Positions 1-7,449 of a stretch of 64,000 nucleotides of DNA are shown piece after piece. The stretch is from an uncultured Bellilinea sp. GTDB taxonomy: Bacteria > Chloroflexota > Anaerolineae > Anaerolineales > Anaerolineaceae. The DNA lies in the NCBI GenBank assembly GCA_938040735.1, contig CALHYE010000009.1, positions 58,299 to 122,298 of the forward strand, written 5' to 3'. The notes below the pieces were generated by a model. That model was not told the DNA's origin, searched no databases, and saw nothing but the letters and a program-made list of their open reading frames with translations. Numbering within the stretch: the first letter of the stretch is position 1; each line of letters opens with the position of its first letter. The translations under genes and the position numbers were made by a program.

Positions 1-1470
1 ATTCAGGTCTATTGTAATTCGGGCTTCTTCCAGATACTCACTGGCAATTTTATGATCCCATTGGGTATAGTTTTGCCCGCCCGTAGCCTGCACGGAATCC
101 CAGAAAGGGTAAGGGTCTGGATCGGGGGAACGGGTAAAGTTCAGGTCCACCAGCGCAGCCTGATAATCCCGCGGCGTTAGATGCTGATCAATTAAGTCCG
201 GGTAAGGCAGGTACTCGAGCGTGATTTGCACATTCACTGCTGCCCAGTCCTGCTGAATTGCCTCAGCCAGGGCGCGGGAACGAGGATTATCCGGTACCAG
301 CATTGTGAATTGAAGCGCATCGCCGTCCTTGCCAATACGCACATCCCCGCCCTCGGCTGGCAAACCGTAACCGGCGTCAATCAGAATCTGGCGAGCCCGT
401 TCGGGGTCGTAGTTAACCCGCGGTAGACCATCGTAGTACGCCCACGTCCCCGGGAAGATCGGGCCGTCCGCCAGAATCGCCTGCCCACCCAGAATTCGAT
501 CCACCAGATATTGGCGGTTGATCCCCAGATACAGCGCCCGCCGAACATCGGTCTTTTGCAGAAAGCCCGCTTCAGGGTTTTTGAGATTGAAAAGAATCAA
601 ACTAAGTTCCGGTTTTCGACCGGTGTAAATTGCTAAATCCCGTTCAGCCAGCGCTGAAGCAAGCGCCTCCTCGCTGATTGAGCTGATTCCCATCACCCGG
701 TCGCCCTGATAAGCCTGTAAGGCCGATACCGCATCGGGAAAATAGCGGAAGATGAACTGGGGTATGAATGGCTTCTTGCCGTAATAATCCTCGAATGCCA
801 GCAGGGAAACCCCCACAATTTGACCGTCCTCCACAATCAACTGGTCGAAGCGGTAAGGCCCGCAACCTACCGGCTGAATGTTGAATTGCAAGTCTCTGAT
901 TTGATCAATGGTGCGGTTGCCCAACAAATGCTGTGGGACGACGCCAAACGTCAAATAATCCAGAAATGGAGCGAACGGTTCAGGGAGTTTAAACTGGATC
1001 AGCGTATCGCTCAATTGGACAACATCCACATCACGCCAAAAACGCTGAAGGTCCTCCGGCACAATTTCGCCGCCGTTGCGAAGCATTTCGATCGTAAAAA
1101 CAATGTCCGCCGCGGTAAGCGGTTGACCGTCATGCCACTTGACATTCGGGCGAATCTCAAAGTTATAAATCGTACCATCCTGAGAAACGCCCCAGGAAGC
1201 GGCCAAATCCGGCACGGGAATACCGCGTTCATCAAAGGATAACAGACGGCAGTACAGGAGGCGGTCAATGTCACGGTCGGCCGGATTGTAAAAGTCCAGC
1301 AGCGGGTTCAAGCGCTGCAACGAACCGATCAAGGCTTCGGTATAAAAACCCCCCGTTACGGGTTCCGGCACGATTTGGGTAACCCCTTCGGGCTGCTCGC
1401 TGAGCAGCAAAATTCCAACCACCAAACCGGTCAGAAGAATGATGAGAATTTGCCAGCGGAATTTTTTCAT
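1..1470 (-). CDS. ABC transporter substrate-binding protein, family 5 (peptide/nickel type), truncated by window edge
   Basis: The frame is open from an ATG at 1470 to base 1, about 490 codons, so the C-terminus lies outside the window and the ORF track missed it. The product begins MKKFRWQILIILLTG, a signal peptide or anchor with no obvious lipobox cysteine. It continues with features typical of SBP_bac_5 proteins (DppA/OppA-like): an N-terminal stretch around LNPLLDFYNPADRDIDRL, then WHDGQPLTAADIVFTIE, and later a VRRALYLGINR segment. The family captures oligopeptides or related solutes outside the membrane and delivers them to an ABC permease. No permease or ATPase gene is adjacent in the visible part, so the substrate cannot be assigned. 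It lies downstream of secG on the same strand, with a terminator-like hairpin between them. Confidence 0.88.
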   Translation of the reverse strand, partial: MKKFRWQILIILLTGLVVGILLLSEQPEGVTQIVPEPVTGGFYTEALIGSLQRLNPLLDFYNPADRDIDRLLYCRLLSFDERGIPVPDLAASWGVSQDGTIYNFEIRPNVKWHDGQPLTAADIVFTIEMLRNGGEIVPEDLQRFWRDVDVVQLSDTLIQFKLPEPFAPFLDYLTFGVVPQHLLGNRTIDQIRDLQFNIQPVGCGPYRFDQLIVEDGQIVGVSLLAFEDYYGKKPFIPQFIFRYFPDAVSALQAYQGDRVMGISSISEEALASALAERDLAIYTGRKPELSLILFNLKNPEAGFLQKTDVRRALYLGINRQYLVDRILGGQAILADGPIFPGTWAYYDGLPRVNYDPERARQILIDAGYGLPAEGGDVRIGKDGDALQFTMLVPDNPRSRALAEAIQQDWAAVNVQITLEYLPYPDLIDQHLTPRDYQAALVDLNFTRSPDPDPYPFWDSVQATGGQNYTQWDHKIASEYLEEARITIDLN

Positions 1471-1483
1471 TTTCGGTTAAACC

Positions 1484-1521
1484 TAAAAGGGCGATCTTCC
1501 CCAGAAAGGTGCCAATCGCCC
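1484..1521 (-). terminator. Rho-independent terminator after secG
   Basis: On the minus strand a perfect 7-bp stem (GGGCGAT / ATCGCCC, arms 1489-1495 and 1515-1521) with a 19-nt loop is followed by TTTT. It lies between the secG stop and the start of the solute-binding protein, so it should separate the two transcripts. Confidence 0.6.
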
Positions 1522-1567
1522 TCTATGATATACAAAGTATCCTAATCTTGAATCCCTGCGGTTTAAT

Positions 1568-1792
1568 TCAGGAACCAATGGCTACGGAAAGGAGTGTGAG
1601 GATGACGAACAGAATCGCCAATCCAATGGTGATCAGGAAAATGGTTTTTTCCAAACCGCGCCGAGCCGTGAACACCTGACTGCTGTCTGCACCGGTCAAA
1701 CCACCCAGACCCACGCCTTTGTTTTGAAAGATCACGCTCGCAATCAACGCGATTGAGATTATAATCAAAGCAATGTCAATGTAATTTACCAC
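1568..1792 (-). CDS. secG: Preprotein translocase subunit SecG
   Basis: A 74-residue protein with two hydrophobic segments (about residues 5-22 and 50-70) separated by a polar loop containing the SecG-typical GVGLGGLTGAD stretch. SecG is the small auxiliary subunit of the SecYEG channel and stimulates SecA-driven translocation. The start is GTG at 1792, preceded by a strong AAGGAGG Shine-Dalgarno sequence. The length is normal for the family. It appears monocistronic, with a terminator-like hairpin downstream. Confidence 0.93.
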   Translation of the reverse strand: MVNYIDIALIIISIALIASVIFQNKGVGLGGLTGADSSQVFTARRGLEKTIFLITIGLAILFVILTLLSVAIGS

Positions 1793-1856
1793 GCTCGTTC
1801 CTCCTTATCTTGAACGACCCGATTATACCGTTTTAGGGCGGAAATCGTCAACCATC

Positions 1857-2984
1857 ATGCACGAACTGGTCACCAATCTGCACATGCACACCCGCTATTC
1901 CGATGGCAGCGGCCTTCATGCGGATATTGCCCGGGCTGCCCTTGAAGCAGGTTTAGATGTGGTCATCGTAACCGATCACAATGTGCTGGTCAATGGTTTT
2001 GAGGGTTATCACCGAAAGAACGGTAAAACCTTGTTAATGCTGATCGGCGAAGAAGTCCACGACCAAGCCCGCCTGCCGCAAAAATCGCACCTGCTGGCGC
2101 TGGGCTGCAACCGTGAAATGGCTCGCTTTGCGGATGACCCACAGCGTCTGATTGACCGCGTTCGCGAAGGCGGCGGGCTTTCCTTCATCGCTCACCCCCG
2201 TGACCCGGCTTTGCCGCTCTTCCATGAGGATGACATCTCGTGGGAGGATTGGCAGGTAACCGGTTATACCGGCATTGAATTATGGAATGGGTTGAGCGAG
2301 CTCAAGACTCAGATCAAAAATTGGGCGGATGCGATCTTCTATGGCTTTTTTCCCCAATACCTTGCGCATGGGCCGCACCCGGAGGTGCTGGCGCGGTGGG
2401 ATGATCTGCTTGCCCAAGACCGCAGAGTGGTTGCCATTGGTGGCTCGGATGCGCACGCGCTGGAGATTCGGGTTGGTCCGATTCGCAAAACGATCTATCC
2501 GTATGAATTTCACTTCCGCGCCATCAACACTCACCTCCTGACCCCTCAACCGCTTAGCGGCGATTTAACCGCCGACCGCAAAATGATCTATCAGGCATTT
2601 CAACAAGGCCATTGTTTCGTGGGATACGACTTACCGGCTTCGACACGCGGTTTTCGATTTACCGCTCAGGGGAAAAATGGCAAGGCCATCATGGGGGATG
2701 AATTAATGATGGACAGCGCCATCACCCTGCAAATCAAATTACCGCTCAAGAGTGAGTGCAACTTATTGAAAGACGGAAAGGTGATTAAGACCTGGATAAA
2801 TCACGAGGTTTGTACCCACATCACCCGCGAGCCGGGGGTTTACCGAGTTGAGTGTTATCTGAACTTTTTGGGCAAACGGCGTGGCTGGATTTTCAGCAAC
2901 CCGATTTACCTGCGACCGCCACGCTGGCGGACCAACCCATTCAAGGGGTCACAATGGTCACAAACAATGTTACCCGGCTCTTGA
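1857..2984 (+). CDS. PHP-domain metal-dependent phosphoesterase-like protein
   Basis: The 375-residue product opens with the PHP metal-binding signature NLHMHTRYSDGSG. Further PHP motifs follow: VTDHN near residue 41, an AHP motif near 106, and GGSDAHALE near 198. This is the usual set of metal ligands of polymerase-and-histidinol-phosphatase-type hydrolases. The C-terminal third, after about residue 260, resembles the beta-rich extension of stand-alone PHP proteins. The substrate is unknown. Its 3' end overlaps the start of the YbaK-like gene by about 30 bp, so the two are probably cotranscribed. No clear ribosome-binding site precedes the ATG. Confidence 0.8.
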   Translation: MHELVTNLHMHTRYSDGSGLHADIARAALEAGLDVVIVTDHNVLVNGFEGYHRKNGKTLLMLIGEEVHDQARLPQKSHLLALGCNREMARFADDPQRLIDRVREGGGLSFIAHPRDPALPLFHEDDISWEDWQVTGYTGIELWNGLSELKTQIKNWADAIFYGFFPQYLAHGPHPEVLARWDDLLAQDRRVVAIGGSDAHALEIRVGPIRKTIYPYEFHFRAINTHLLTPQPLSGDLTADRKMIYQAFQQGHCFVGYDLPASTRGFRFTAQGKNGKAIMGDELMMDSAITLQIKLPLKSECNLLKDGKVIKTWINHEVCTHITREPGVYRVECYLNFLGKRRGWIFSNPIYLRPPRWRTNPFKGSQWSQTMLPGS

Positions 2985-3451
2985 CCGCCAAAAAAATCCC
3001 ATTTGAAGCTTTTGAACTGCCCAACCAAAAAATCAGCGGGATGGAAACTGCCCGCCGGCTGGGCGTTGACCCCCAATTGATTTACAAGACGATGGTCGTC
3101 ACCCGAGAGAGAGGCGGCAAGCCCATCCTGGCGGTCATCCCGGCCCCTAATCAAGTGGATTTAAAGGCTTTGGCAGCCTTTATTGGGGAGAAAAAATTGA
3201 AACTTCCCACTCAGCGCGAAGCCGAGCAGATAACCGGCTTGCAGGCCGGCGGGATTTCACCGCTGGCTTTGTTGCAGCGCGGCTTTCAAGTGATCCTGGA
3301 TGAGGCGGCGTTGCAGCACGAAAAAATTCACATCTCCGGCGGGCAGCGCGGGTTGAACATCCGCCTGCCGGTAAACGCATTGATCGAATTGACCCACGCC
3401 CGCACCGCCCCCATCAGCGCGCCCGGCACGGAAGACACTGACCAGGATTAA
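2954..3451 (+). CDS. ybaK: YbaK/EbsC-type aminoacyl-tRNA deacylase (Cys-tRNA(Pro) deacylase)
   Basis: The ORF track begins at 2852, but the ATG at 2954 is the better start. It has an AAGGGG ribosome-binding site just upstream and gives the usual family length of 165 residues. The sequence starts [10 protein letters not shown] and contains YKTMVV near residue 38, [12 protein letters not shown] near 62 and GGISPLAL near 98, all typical of bacterial YbaK. Members hydrolyse Cys-tRNA(Pro) formed by prolyl-tRNA synthetase errors, in the cytoplasm. The gene overlaps the end of the PHP gene and converges with rtcB, overlapping it by 4 bp at the stop codons. Confidence 0.88.
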   Translation: MVTNNVTRLLTAKKIPFEAFELPNQKISGMETARRLGVDPQLIYKTMVVTRERGGKPILAVIPAPNQVDLKALAAFIGEKKLKLPTQREAEQITGLQAGGISPLALLQRGFQVILDEAALQHEKIHISGGQRGLNIRLPVNALIELTHARTAPISAPGTEDTDQD

Positions 3452-4899
3452 CCCTTGATGACAATCACCGGACGCAGGCGGGCAACTTTGCGGGCAATCC
3501 CCGCCCCGTTGACCGTTTCAACCACTTCATCCACATCTTTGTAAGCCATTGGCGCTTCTTCCGCCAAACCCGACATCGAACCGGCCCGCACATGGATACC
3601 CGACTGTTCCAACTCATTGCGTAAACGTTCGCCGCGAAAGTCCTTTTTCGCCTTGTTGCGGCTGAGCACTCGTCCCGCCCCATGACAGGTAGAACCCCAA
3701 GAACGGGTCATACTGTCTTCAGTGCCAATCAGCACCCAGGAGGCCGTCCCCATACTGCCCGGCACCAATACCGGCTGTCCTATCGGTTTGTAAACCTCCG
3801 GCAATTCCGGGTGACCCGGGCCAAAGGCGCGGGTGGCTCCTTTTCGATGGACACAAACCTTCAATTTCCTGCCGTTGACCTCGTGACTTTCCACTTTGCC
3901 CATGTTGTGGGCAATGTCGTACACCTGATGTAACTGCCAGCGCAGACCGCTGCCGGCAAACACTTCCTCAAAGGCGCGCCGGGCATGGTAAGCCAGAATC
4001 TGACGGTTACAAAATGCGTAATTTGCCGCCGAGCGCATGGCAGCCAGATAATTTTGACCTTCCGGGCTATCCAGTGGAGCGCAAACCAGCTCGCGGTCGG
4101 GCAGCTGAATGCCATACCGTTTCACGGCGGATTGTAAGTCCTGCACATAATCGGTGCAGATCTGATGACCAAATCCACGCGATCCGCAGTGAATCATCAG
4201 CGTTAACATTCCCTCTTGTAAGCCCATTGCCGCCGCAGCCTCACGGTCAAAAATCTGATCAACCACATCCACTTCAATGAAGTGATTACCCGCCCCCAGC
4301 GTTCCCAGCTGCGCCATGCCGCGCTGCTTTGCGCGCTGACTGACTTTGCCCGGGTCAGCCCCTTCCAGACAACCGTTCTCTTCGGTACGGCGTAAGTCTT
4401 CCTCACTGGCCATTCCTTTTTTCAACGCCCAGCGTGCTCCCTGACGACAGACCGCATCCAGTTCAGCGGTGGTCAAGTGGATGGATCCTTCACTGCCCAC
4501 CCCGCTGGGGCAATAATGATTGAGCGCGTTTGCCAGATTATCCAGCCGTTCTTCGGCTGCCTCCAACGGAATAGTAGAAGCCAGCAAACGCACCCCGCAG
4601 TTGATATCGTAACCGATTGCGCCGGGTGAAATCACTCCATTGGGATAACGTGTCGCTGCAACACCGCCAATTGGAAATCCATATCCTTGATGCATGTCCG
4701 GCATCACCACTACCGGTTCAACCACTCCCGGCAAGGTTGCGGCATTGACCGCCTGCTCGATAGAAAGATCTTGTAATGCGGCTTCCAGCAACCGCCGGGT
4801 GACAAACAATCGCACGGCTACGCGCATATCCTGCCGATAGGACTTGGGAATCTCCCACTCGTAATCGCTAATTTTGTGCAGGTCTTGTATTCGAATCAT
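3448..4899 (-). CDS. rtcB: RNA-splicing ligase RtcB
   Basis: A 483-residue RtcB-family ligase that joins 2',3'-cyclic phosphate (or 3'-phosphate) and 5'-OH RNA ends using GTP and Mn2+. Visible family motifs are [16 protein letters not shown], the metal-binding cysteine in [26 protein letters not shown] and the CHGAGR segment that in characterised enzymes carries the guanylated histidine. The length matches the family. It follows archease by 11 bp on the same strand, and archease activates RtcB, so the pair forms an RNA repair operon. The start ATG at 4899 begins MIRIQDLHK. Confidence 0.96.
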   Translation of the reverse strand: MIRIQDLHKISDYEWEIPKSYRQDMRVAVRLFVTRRLLEAALQDLSIEQAVNAATLPGVVEPVVVMPDMHQGYGFPIGGVAATRYPNGVISPGAIGYDINCGVRLLASTIPLEAAEERLDNLANALNHYCPSGVGSEGSIHLTTAELDAVCRQGARWALKKGMASEEDLRRTEENGCLEGADPGKVSQRAKQRGMAQLGTLGAGNHFIEVDVVDQIFDREAAAAMGLQEGMLTLMIHCGSRGFGHQICTDYVQDLQSAVKRYGIQLPDRELVCAPLDSPEGQNYLAAMRSAANYAFCNRQILAYHARRAFEEVFAGSGLRWQLHQVYDIAHNMGKVESHEVNGRKLKVCVHRKGATRAFGPGHPELPEVYKPIGQPVLVPGSMGTASWVLIGTEDSMTRSWGSTCHGAGRVLSRNKAKKDFRGERLRNELEQSGIHVRAGSMSGLAEEAPMAYKDVDEVVETVNGAGIARKVARLRPVIVIKG

Positions 4900-4910
4900 G
4901 GCACACCTCG

Positions 4911-5318
4911 CTAAACATCAAACACCAACCGGGCTTCCAATCCATCTGCGCCGCGTTCTACGACGAGATTGTGAAAGGTAACTGCCTTGATCGGTTTTTC
5001 GATGCTGCGGATTGGTTTACCCCACAATTCGGCATCCAACCTGTTGCCATTTAATTTTAAGGGAAAATCCTCAAAACCGATTCGGTCAATTTCCAGATAA
5101 AACAGAATCTCGTTCAAAAAAGAAACCAGCAAACTTTCATCGTCCTCGGCAGTCAGGTGAAGATCAACCCGCCCCCCCGCTTCCTCTTCAAAATTTAAGC
5201 CCATCAGGGTATTCATCCCAAGGGCAGCCTGCCGGAACAATTCGGCACGGTCAGGCGCCCAAACCCTCAGCGCCCAATCTGCGGTATGTTGGAGTTCCTC
5301 AAATCCTGCTTTGTTCAT
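4911..5318 (-). CDS. Archease, RtcB activator
   Basis: A 135-residue protein with the archease pattern: an N-terminal [15 protein letters not shown] with the conserved Asp, a central [14 protein letters not shown] helix and a C-terminal [16 protein letters not shown] strand. Archease promotes RtcB guanylylation and lets it turn over many times. It is the first gene of the archease-rtcB pair. Transcription probably starts in the 34-bp gap shared with the divergent fhaA gene. Confidence 0.93.
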   Translation of the reverse strand: MNKAGFEELQHTADWALRVWAPDRAELFRQAALGMNTLMGLNFEEEAGGRVDLHLTAEDDESLLVSFLNEILFYLEIDRIGFEDFPLKLNGNRLDAELWGKPIRSIEKPIKAVTFHNLVVERGADGLEARLVFDV

Positions 5319-5337
5319 CTTCTTCCCTCGACTGGTC

Positions 5338-5349
5338 TTATAATTATAA
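5338..5349. promoter_or_regulatory. Palindromic bidirectional -10 element between archease and fhaA
   Basis: TTATAATTATAA is a perfect 12-bp palindrome that presents TATAAT to both strands (plus 5339-5344, minus 5343-5348) in a 34-bp divergent gap. On the plus strand the -10 lies only 8 bp before the fhaA ATG, predicting a leaderless or nearly leaderless mRNA. On the minus strand it gives a short leader containing GAGGGAAGAAG before archease. No good -35 is obvious. Confidence 0.5.
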
Positions 5350-5352
5350 AGT

Positions 5353-6117
5353 ATGAAATCACGCCTTGATGAAATCGAATCCCGTCTGAAAGACTTAATC
5401 GAAAACCGGCTTGCGGCGTTGGCCTGGCGCAGGGATCATCCCAATCTCGCGGTTCAAATCGTCGAAGCCTTGCGCGAGCATCTGCTGGCGGAAAATCCAG
5501 ACAATCAGCCCTTGCCAAATGTGCTGGTGTTTGCCATGCATCCGCAGGAAGCGGCCGCCTGGCAGAATAACGCCGAGTGGCTGACCTGGCTGAACCAAAC
5601 CCTGCTCGAAAGCGTGCGTGAATCGGGCGCTTCCTTCGCTGCCCCGCCCGTGATTCAAGTGGTTAGCGACCCCCGCCAGCCGCCGGGCAAGCCCCGCATT
5701 ACCGCCGCCTATCAGGATACCCTGCCGGGTTCAACCGCCGTACTCCACCTCCCCACGGAAACCGAATTGAGTCCGTCCTCAACTACCAGCCGCGCTTACT
5801 TGATTCTCTATGGCAGTCAGTTCTTCCCGCTAGATCAACCGGTCACCAACATCGGCAGGCGCAGCGATAACCATCTGGTCATTGAGGACCTGAGGGTTTC
5901 TCGCGCTCACGCCCAAATTCGCCGCATCAAAAATCAGACCATTCTGTTTGATCTCAATTCGTCCGGCGGCACCTTTGTCAATGGTAAGCGGATTACCCAG
6001 GTCACCCTCTTCCCGGGCGATGTAATTTCACTGGCCGGTTTCACTTTGATTTACGGCGAAGATGTCAGCGAGTCGGCTTCAATCGGCGGCACATCCCCTG
6101 CCCAACCTCCGGTATAA
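5353..6117 (+). CDS. fhaA: FHA-domain protein with DUF3662-like N-terminus (FhaA-like)
   Basis: A 254-residue cytoplasmic protein. Residues 1-125 resemble the DUF3662 region of actinobacterial FhaA. After a linker, the FHA domain at about 155-245 shows the phosphothreonine-binding signature: IGRRSDNHLV, VSRAHAQIRR and the NSSGGTFVNG loop. FHA domains bind phosphothreonine proteins, and in Actinobacteria FhaA connects Ser/Thr kinase signalling to peptidoglycan synthesis. Here it heads an operon with fhaB, mtnP and a SEDS-PBP fusion, which supports a cell-wall role by analogy. No kinase gene is in the window. The name is by analogy only. Confidence 0.8.
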   Translation: MKSRLDEIESRLKDLIENRLAALAWRRDHPNLAVQIVEALREHLLAENPDNQPLPNVLVFAMHPQEAAAWQNNAEWLTWLNQTLLESVRESGASFAAPPVIQVVSDPRQPPGKPRITAAYQDTLPGSTAVLHLPTETELSPSSTTSRAYLILYGSQFFPLDQPVTNIGRRSDNHLVIEDLRVSRAHAQIRRIKNQTILFDLNSSGGTFVNGKRITQVTLFPGDVISLAGFTLIYGEDVSESASIGGTSPAQPPV

Positions 6118-6118
6118 T
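6113..6118 (+). promoter_or_regulatory. Possible internal -10 hexamer for fhaB (leaderless geometry)
   Basis: TATAAT spans the fhaA stop codon and lies 6 bp before the fhaB ATG, so an RNA starting 7 nt downstream of the hexamer would begin at the start codon. No Shine-Dalgarno sequence precedes fhaB. This is a sequence match only. Confidence 0.4.
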
Positions 6119-6124
6119 CCCAGC

Positions 6125-6562
6125 ATGAGCGGTATCCTCGTTCTTATTTTACGCATTCTTTTTGTCCTTCTACTATATGTCTTCTTGTACTGGGCGTTCA
6201 GCGTCATTTGGCGGGATTTGCGCGGAAAAACCCAAGCGCTCACTCACGATGCCATCCCCGCCTTGCTGATCACACCGCTGGATGCCCCCTCGGAGGAAGT
6301 GTTGCAATTTCAAACCAGCGAGGTCATTTTGGGACGCGATCCGGTTTGCAATCTGTGTGTACCCCACGAAACGGTTTCAGCCCGTCACGCTCGGTTTACC
6401 TTTCAGCAAAATCAATGGTGGGTGGAAGACCTAAACTCAACCAACGGCAGTTTCCTGAACGGTGAGCGGTTGACCACCCGCGCTGTGATCGTCCCCGGCG
6501 ACGAATTGCGCTGCGGGCAGATTGCCTTCCGAATTGAGATAGAACCCAAAAAATCATTTTGA
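6125..6562 (+). CDS. Membrane-anchored FHA-domain protein (FhaB-like)
   Basis: The chosen start is ATG 6125 (145 residues); the 6062 start in the track would overlap fhaA. Residues 4-27 form a single transmembrane helix, followed by a short linker and an FHA domain at about 58-140. FHA motifs present are ILGRDPVCNL, VSARHARF and NSTNGSFLNG. The arrangement of one N-terminal anchor plus a cytoplasmic FHA domain matches FhaB/FipA-like proteins encoded beside division and elongation genes in Actinobacteria. It lies 7 bp after fhaA and 17 bp before mtnP. It probably recruits a phosphorylated partner to the membrane. Confidence 0.8.
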   Translation: MSGILVLILRILFVLLLYVFLYWAFSVIWRDLRGKTQALTHDAIPALLITPLDAPSEEVLQFQTSEVILGRDPVCNLCVPHETVSARHARFTFQQNQWWVEDLNSTNGSFLNGERLTTRAVIVPGDELRCGQIAFRIEIEPKKSF

Positions 6563-6579
6563 GCCAATGGGAGATTAAC

Positions 6580-7449
6580 ATGAGTCAACAAGCCATTTTA
6601 GGAATTATCGGCGGTTCAGGCCTGTATCATTTTGAGGGGTTGGAAGATACCCAATCCATCGAAGTCAATACACCCTTTGGGAAGCCCAGCGCGCCAATCC
6701 TGATTGGCAGCCTGGAAGGCAAACGGGTTGCTTTTCTCGCGCGGCATGGGATTGGTCACCACATCCTGCCTTCGGAAGTAAACTATCGCGCCAACATCTA
6801 CGCCCTGAAGCAATTGGGGGTACGCTTTGTCATCGGCGTCAGCGCCTGCGGTTCACTGCGCCACGATTACAAACCCGGAAATTTTGTTATTCCCGATCAG
6901 GTGATTGATTTCACCCGTGACCGCAAACGCTCTTTTTTTGGGGATGGGCTGGTTGCTCACATCAGCACCGCCGACCCGTACTGCGCCAATCTTTCCCGTC
7001 AGTTGTATGAGGCAGCCCTCAGCACCGGCGTTGAAACTCATCAGGGTGGCACCTTTATCACTATCGAAGGACCGCGATTTTCAACCCGGGCGGAATCGCA
7101 TCTCTTTCGAGCGTGGGGCATTTCCATCATCGGTATGACTACCTGCCCGGAGATCTTTTTGGCGCGCGAGGCGGAAATGTGCTATGCCAGTCTGGCGCAC
7201 ATCACCGATTACGATGTCTGGCACCTGGCTGAGGAACCGGTCAATGTTGAGATGGTCATCCGCACCCTCTCTCAAAATACTGCGGCAGCCCAGCAGGCCA
7301 TTCGCAGGCTGGCAAGCCAATTGCAAGAAAACACCGATTGTGAATGCAGCGCCGCCCTGGAAAAAGCGCTGATCACCGATCCAGCCCGCATCCCACCCGA
7401 AACCCGTCAAAAACTCGCCTTGCTGGTGGATAAATACCTCCCATCGTGA
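6580..7449 (+). CDS. mtnP: S-methyl-5'-thioadenosine phosphorylase
   Basis: Cleaves methylthioadenosine with phosphate to adenine and 5-methylthioribose-1-phosphate in methionine salvage. The start at ATG 6580, with GGGAGA upstream, gives 289 residues; the TTG at 6559 in the track is unlikely. Motifs of the PNP/MTAP family are present: GIIGGSGLY at the N-terminus, FLARHGIGHHILPSEVNYRA (phosphate and substrate site), TIEGPRFSTRAES and MTTCPEIFLAREAEMCY. Its GTG/TGA overlap with the next gene shows it sits inside the fhaA-fhaB-SEDS operon, an odd place for a salvage enzyme. A second phosphorylase, PNP, is encoded at 22.7 kb. Confidence 0.93.
   Translation: MSQQAILGIIGGSGLYHFEGLEDTQSIEVNTPFGKPSAPILIGSLEGKRVAFLARHGIGHHILPSEVNYRANIYALKQLGVRFVIGVSACGSLRHDYKPGNFVIPDQVIDFTRDRKRSFFGDGLVAHISTADPYCANLSRQLYEAALSTGVETHQGGTFITIEGPRFSTRAESHLFRAWGISIIGMTTCPEIFLAREAEMCYASLAHITDYDVWHLAEEPVNVEMVIRTLSQNTAAAQQAIRRLASQLQENTDCECSAALEKALITDPARIPPETRQKLALLVDKYLPS

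Noticed and set aside
820-1242. 140-codon plus-strand ORF
   Set aside because: It is antisense to the solute-binding protein gene, whose open frame and family motifs explain the region.
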